Source: Paenibacillus lutimineralis (GTDB lineage Bacteria; Bacillota; Bacilli; Paenibacillales; Paenibacillaceae). Taken from it: a stretch of DNA of 64,000 nt. The stretch lies in contig NZ_CP034346.1 in NCBI RefSeq assembly GCF_003991425.1, positions 2,021,501-2,085,500 of the forward strand, written 5' to 3'. Positions 63,173-64,000 of this stretch are shown in pieces (position 1 is the stretch's first letter; each line of letters starts with the position of its first letter). The position numbers were made by a program, and so were the translations under genes. Under the pieces are notes generated by a model. That model had not been told where the DNA came from. It saw only the letters and a list, made by a program, of their open reading frames with translations, and ran no database searches.

Positions 63173-64000
63173 ATGAATATTGTGCAAGAGCCACTGACGT
63201 TAAATAAACCGCTCTCAGAGGCTTATCTGAATCATTTTTCGAGTGTACAGCAATTATATCAATATGATGCTATGAATGAAGCAAGCTGGCAGGAAAGGCT
63301 GGAATGGCTTCATGAATCGGAGCATTTGCGCATTCCGCGCGGGCAAGTCGTTGAGAGATTGCGTGAATATAACCTGCTACATAATCCGCATGAGGCCGTA
63401 TCTCAGTCTCTGGATGCCTTGGAGAAACCGGATGCTGCCGTAATCGTTGGTGGGCAGCAGAGCGGCCTGTTCACAGGTCCGCTGCTGGTAATCTATAAAG
63501 CAGCGACGATTATTAAGGCAGCTCAGCATGCTGCCAAGCAACTGAATCATCCGGTTGTTCCAGTGTTCTGGATTGCAGGTGAGGACCATGATTGGGATGA
63601 AGTGAACCATACCTATGTCTTGTCTCCGGATTTATCGGTTTCACGGATCAGAGTTGCGCGAGAGACAGAGCAGCGTCTACCTGTTAGCATGAATGAAATC
63701 GCGAGAGAAGAATGGGAGCAGGCGATCTCCGAGTTGGAGCAGTTGCTGCCTGATACCGAGTTCAGGCCTGCGCTGATGGATTTGCTTAGCCAAGTGTCGG
63801 AGGGCTCGTCTACATTGAGTGATGCTTTTGCCAAGCTGCTGGGAACCTGGTTCGGCAAATACGGATTGGTACTGCTTGATTCGGCTGATCCGGCTCTGAG
63901 ACAGCTTGAGTCGCCGATATTTGAGAGAATGATCGACGAGAATGATCAGTTAGGAGTAGCTTATCGTGCTGCAGCTGATCTCTGTCAATCCCTTGGCTAT
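63173..64000 (+). CDS. bshC: Bacillithiol biosynthesis cysteine-adding enzyme BshC, N-terminal part
   Basis: The first 276 codons of bshC; the frame is open to the right edge (family length about 540). BshC adds cysteine to GlcN-malate in bacillithiol synthesis. It begins MNIVQEPLTLNKPLSEAYLN and contains AVIVGGQQSGLFTGPLLVIY (Rossmann-like motif), KAATIIKAAQ and VPVFWIAGEDHDWDEVNHTY, all family hallmarks. The ATG lies after GGGGGATATAACCTG. In B. subtilis bshC (yllA) lies just after panE; here the opp operon intervenes. Confidence 0.94.
   Translation, partial: MNIVQEPLTLNKPLSEAYLNHFSSVQQLYQYDAMNEASWQERLEWLHESEHLRIPRGQVVERLREYNLLHNPHEAVSQSLDALEKPDAAVIVGGQQSGLFTGPLLVIYKAATIIKAAQHAAKQLNHPVVPVFWIAGEDHDWDEVNHTYVLSPDLSVSRIRVARETEQRLPVSMNEIAREEWEQAISELEQLLPDTEFRPALMDLLSQVSEGSSTLSDAFAKLLGTWFGKYGLVLLDSADPALRQLESPIFERMIDENDQLGVAYRAAADLCQSLGY

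Overview
The window is chromosomal DNA of a spore-forming member of the Bacillales, most likely Paenibacillus. Three things point there. The gene order rpsU-yqeY-yqfC-yqfD-phoH-pgpH-ybeY-dgkA-era-yqzL-recO-glyQS-yqxD-dnaG-sigA-trmK-yqfO is the Bacillales core cluster. Sporulation genes (yqfC, yqfD, a YlaJ-type lipoprotein, an RsfA/YlbO-type regulator) and bacillithiol synthesis (bshC) are present. The RNase P RNA reads as type A, unlike the type B RNA of Bacillus subtilis. No prophage, CRISPR array, tRNA, rRNA operon or transposase gene was seen.

Layout. 1-10.3 kb: double-strand-break repair genes addB (3' part), addA, sbcD, sbcC. 10.3-16.1 kb: a response regulator, a sensor kinase and a three-gene drug-efflux type ABC transporter, resembling the linearmycin-sensing LnrJK/LnrLMN arrangement. 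16.1-17.0 kb: a possible small RNA or leader and a HIT hydrolase. 17.1-35.7 kb: the long core cluster for translation, RNA processing, c-di-AMP breakdown, recombination, glycyl-tRNA synthesis, primase and the housekeeping sigma factor. 35.8-36.2 kb: RNase P RNA. 36.3-44.9 kb: a membrane-anchored subtilase (minus strand), small conserved proteins, a lytic transglycosylase, cysteine desulfurase plus thiI, two divergent TerC proteins and a small membrane protein. 45.0-51.4 kb: a typA-ylaH-LCP-(PNPOx-like)-ylaJ-ylaK region comparable to the B. subtilis yla cluster. 51.5-54.4 kb: an orphan solute-binding protein, a PcsB-like coiled-coil secreted protein and a DUF2626 protein. 54.7-64 kb: ylbO-like, panE and DUF3397 genes, a complete oligopeptide ABC operon (oppABCDF), and the 5' part of bshC, which runs off the window.

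The most notable feature is a dispersed, non-coding, transposase-less repeat of about 160-240 bp, called here repeat family 1. Its ends are inverted repeats (GTTCAAAAAGTC / GACTTTTTGAAC) and its core contains a hairpin whose two arms change together between copies. Seven full or nearly full copies and at least five fragments lie in intergenic gaps. Two of them sit inside the transcribed glyQS leader: one between a consensus promoter and T-box Stem I, the other between Stem I and the antiterminator. Two other palindromic families occur in gaps: TAACGAAAC...GTTTCGTTA inverted repeats (5.45-5.54 and 12.2-12.4 kb) and CCTGCA-N4-TGCAGG hairpins (24.6-24.8 kb).

All functional calls come from reading the sequence and from knowledge of the families; no database search was run.
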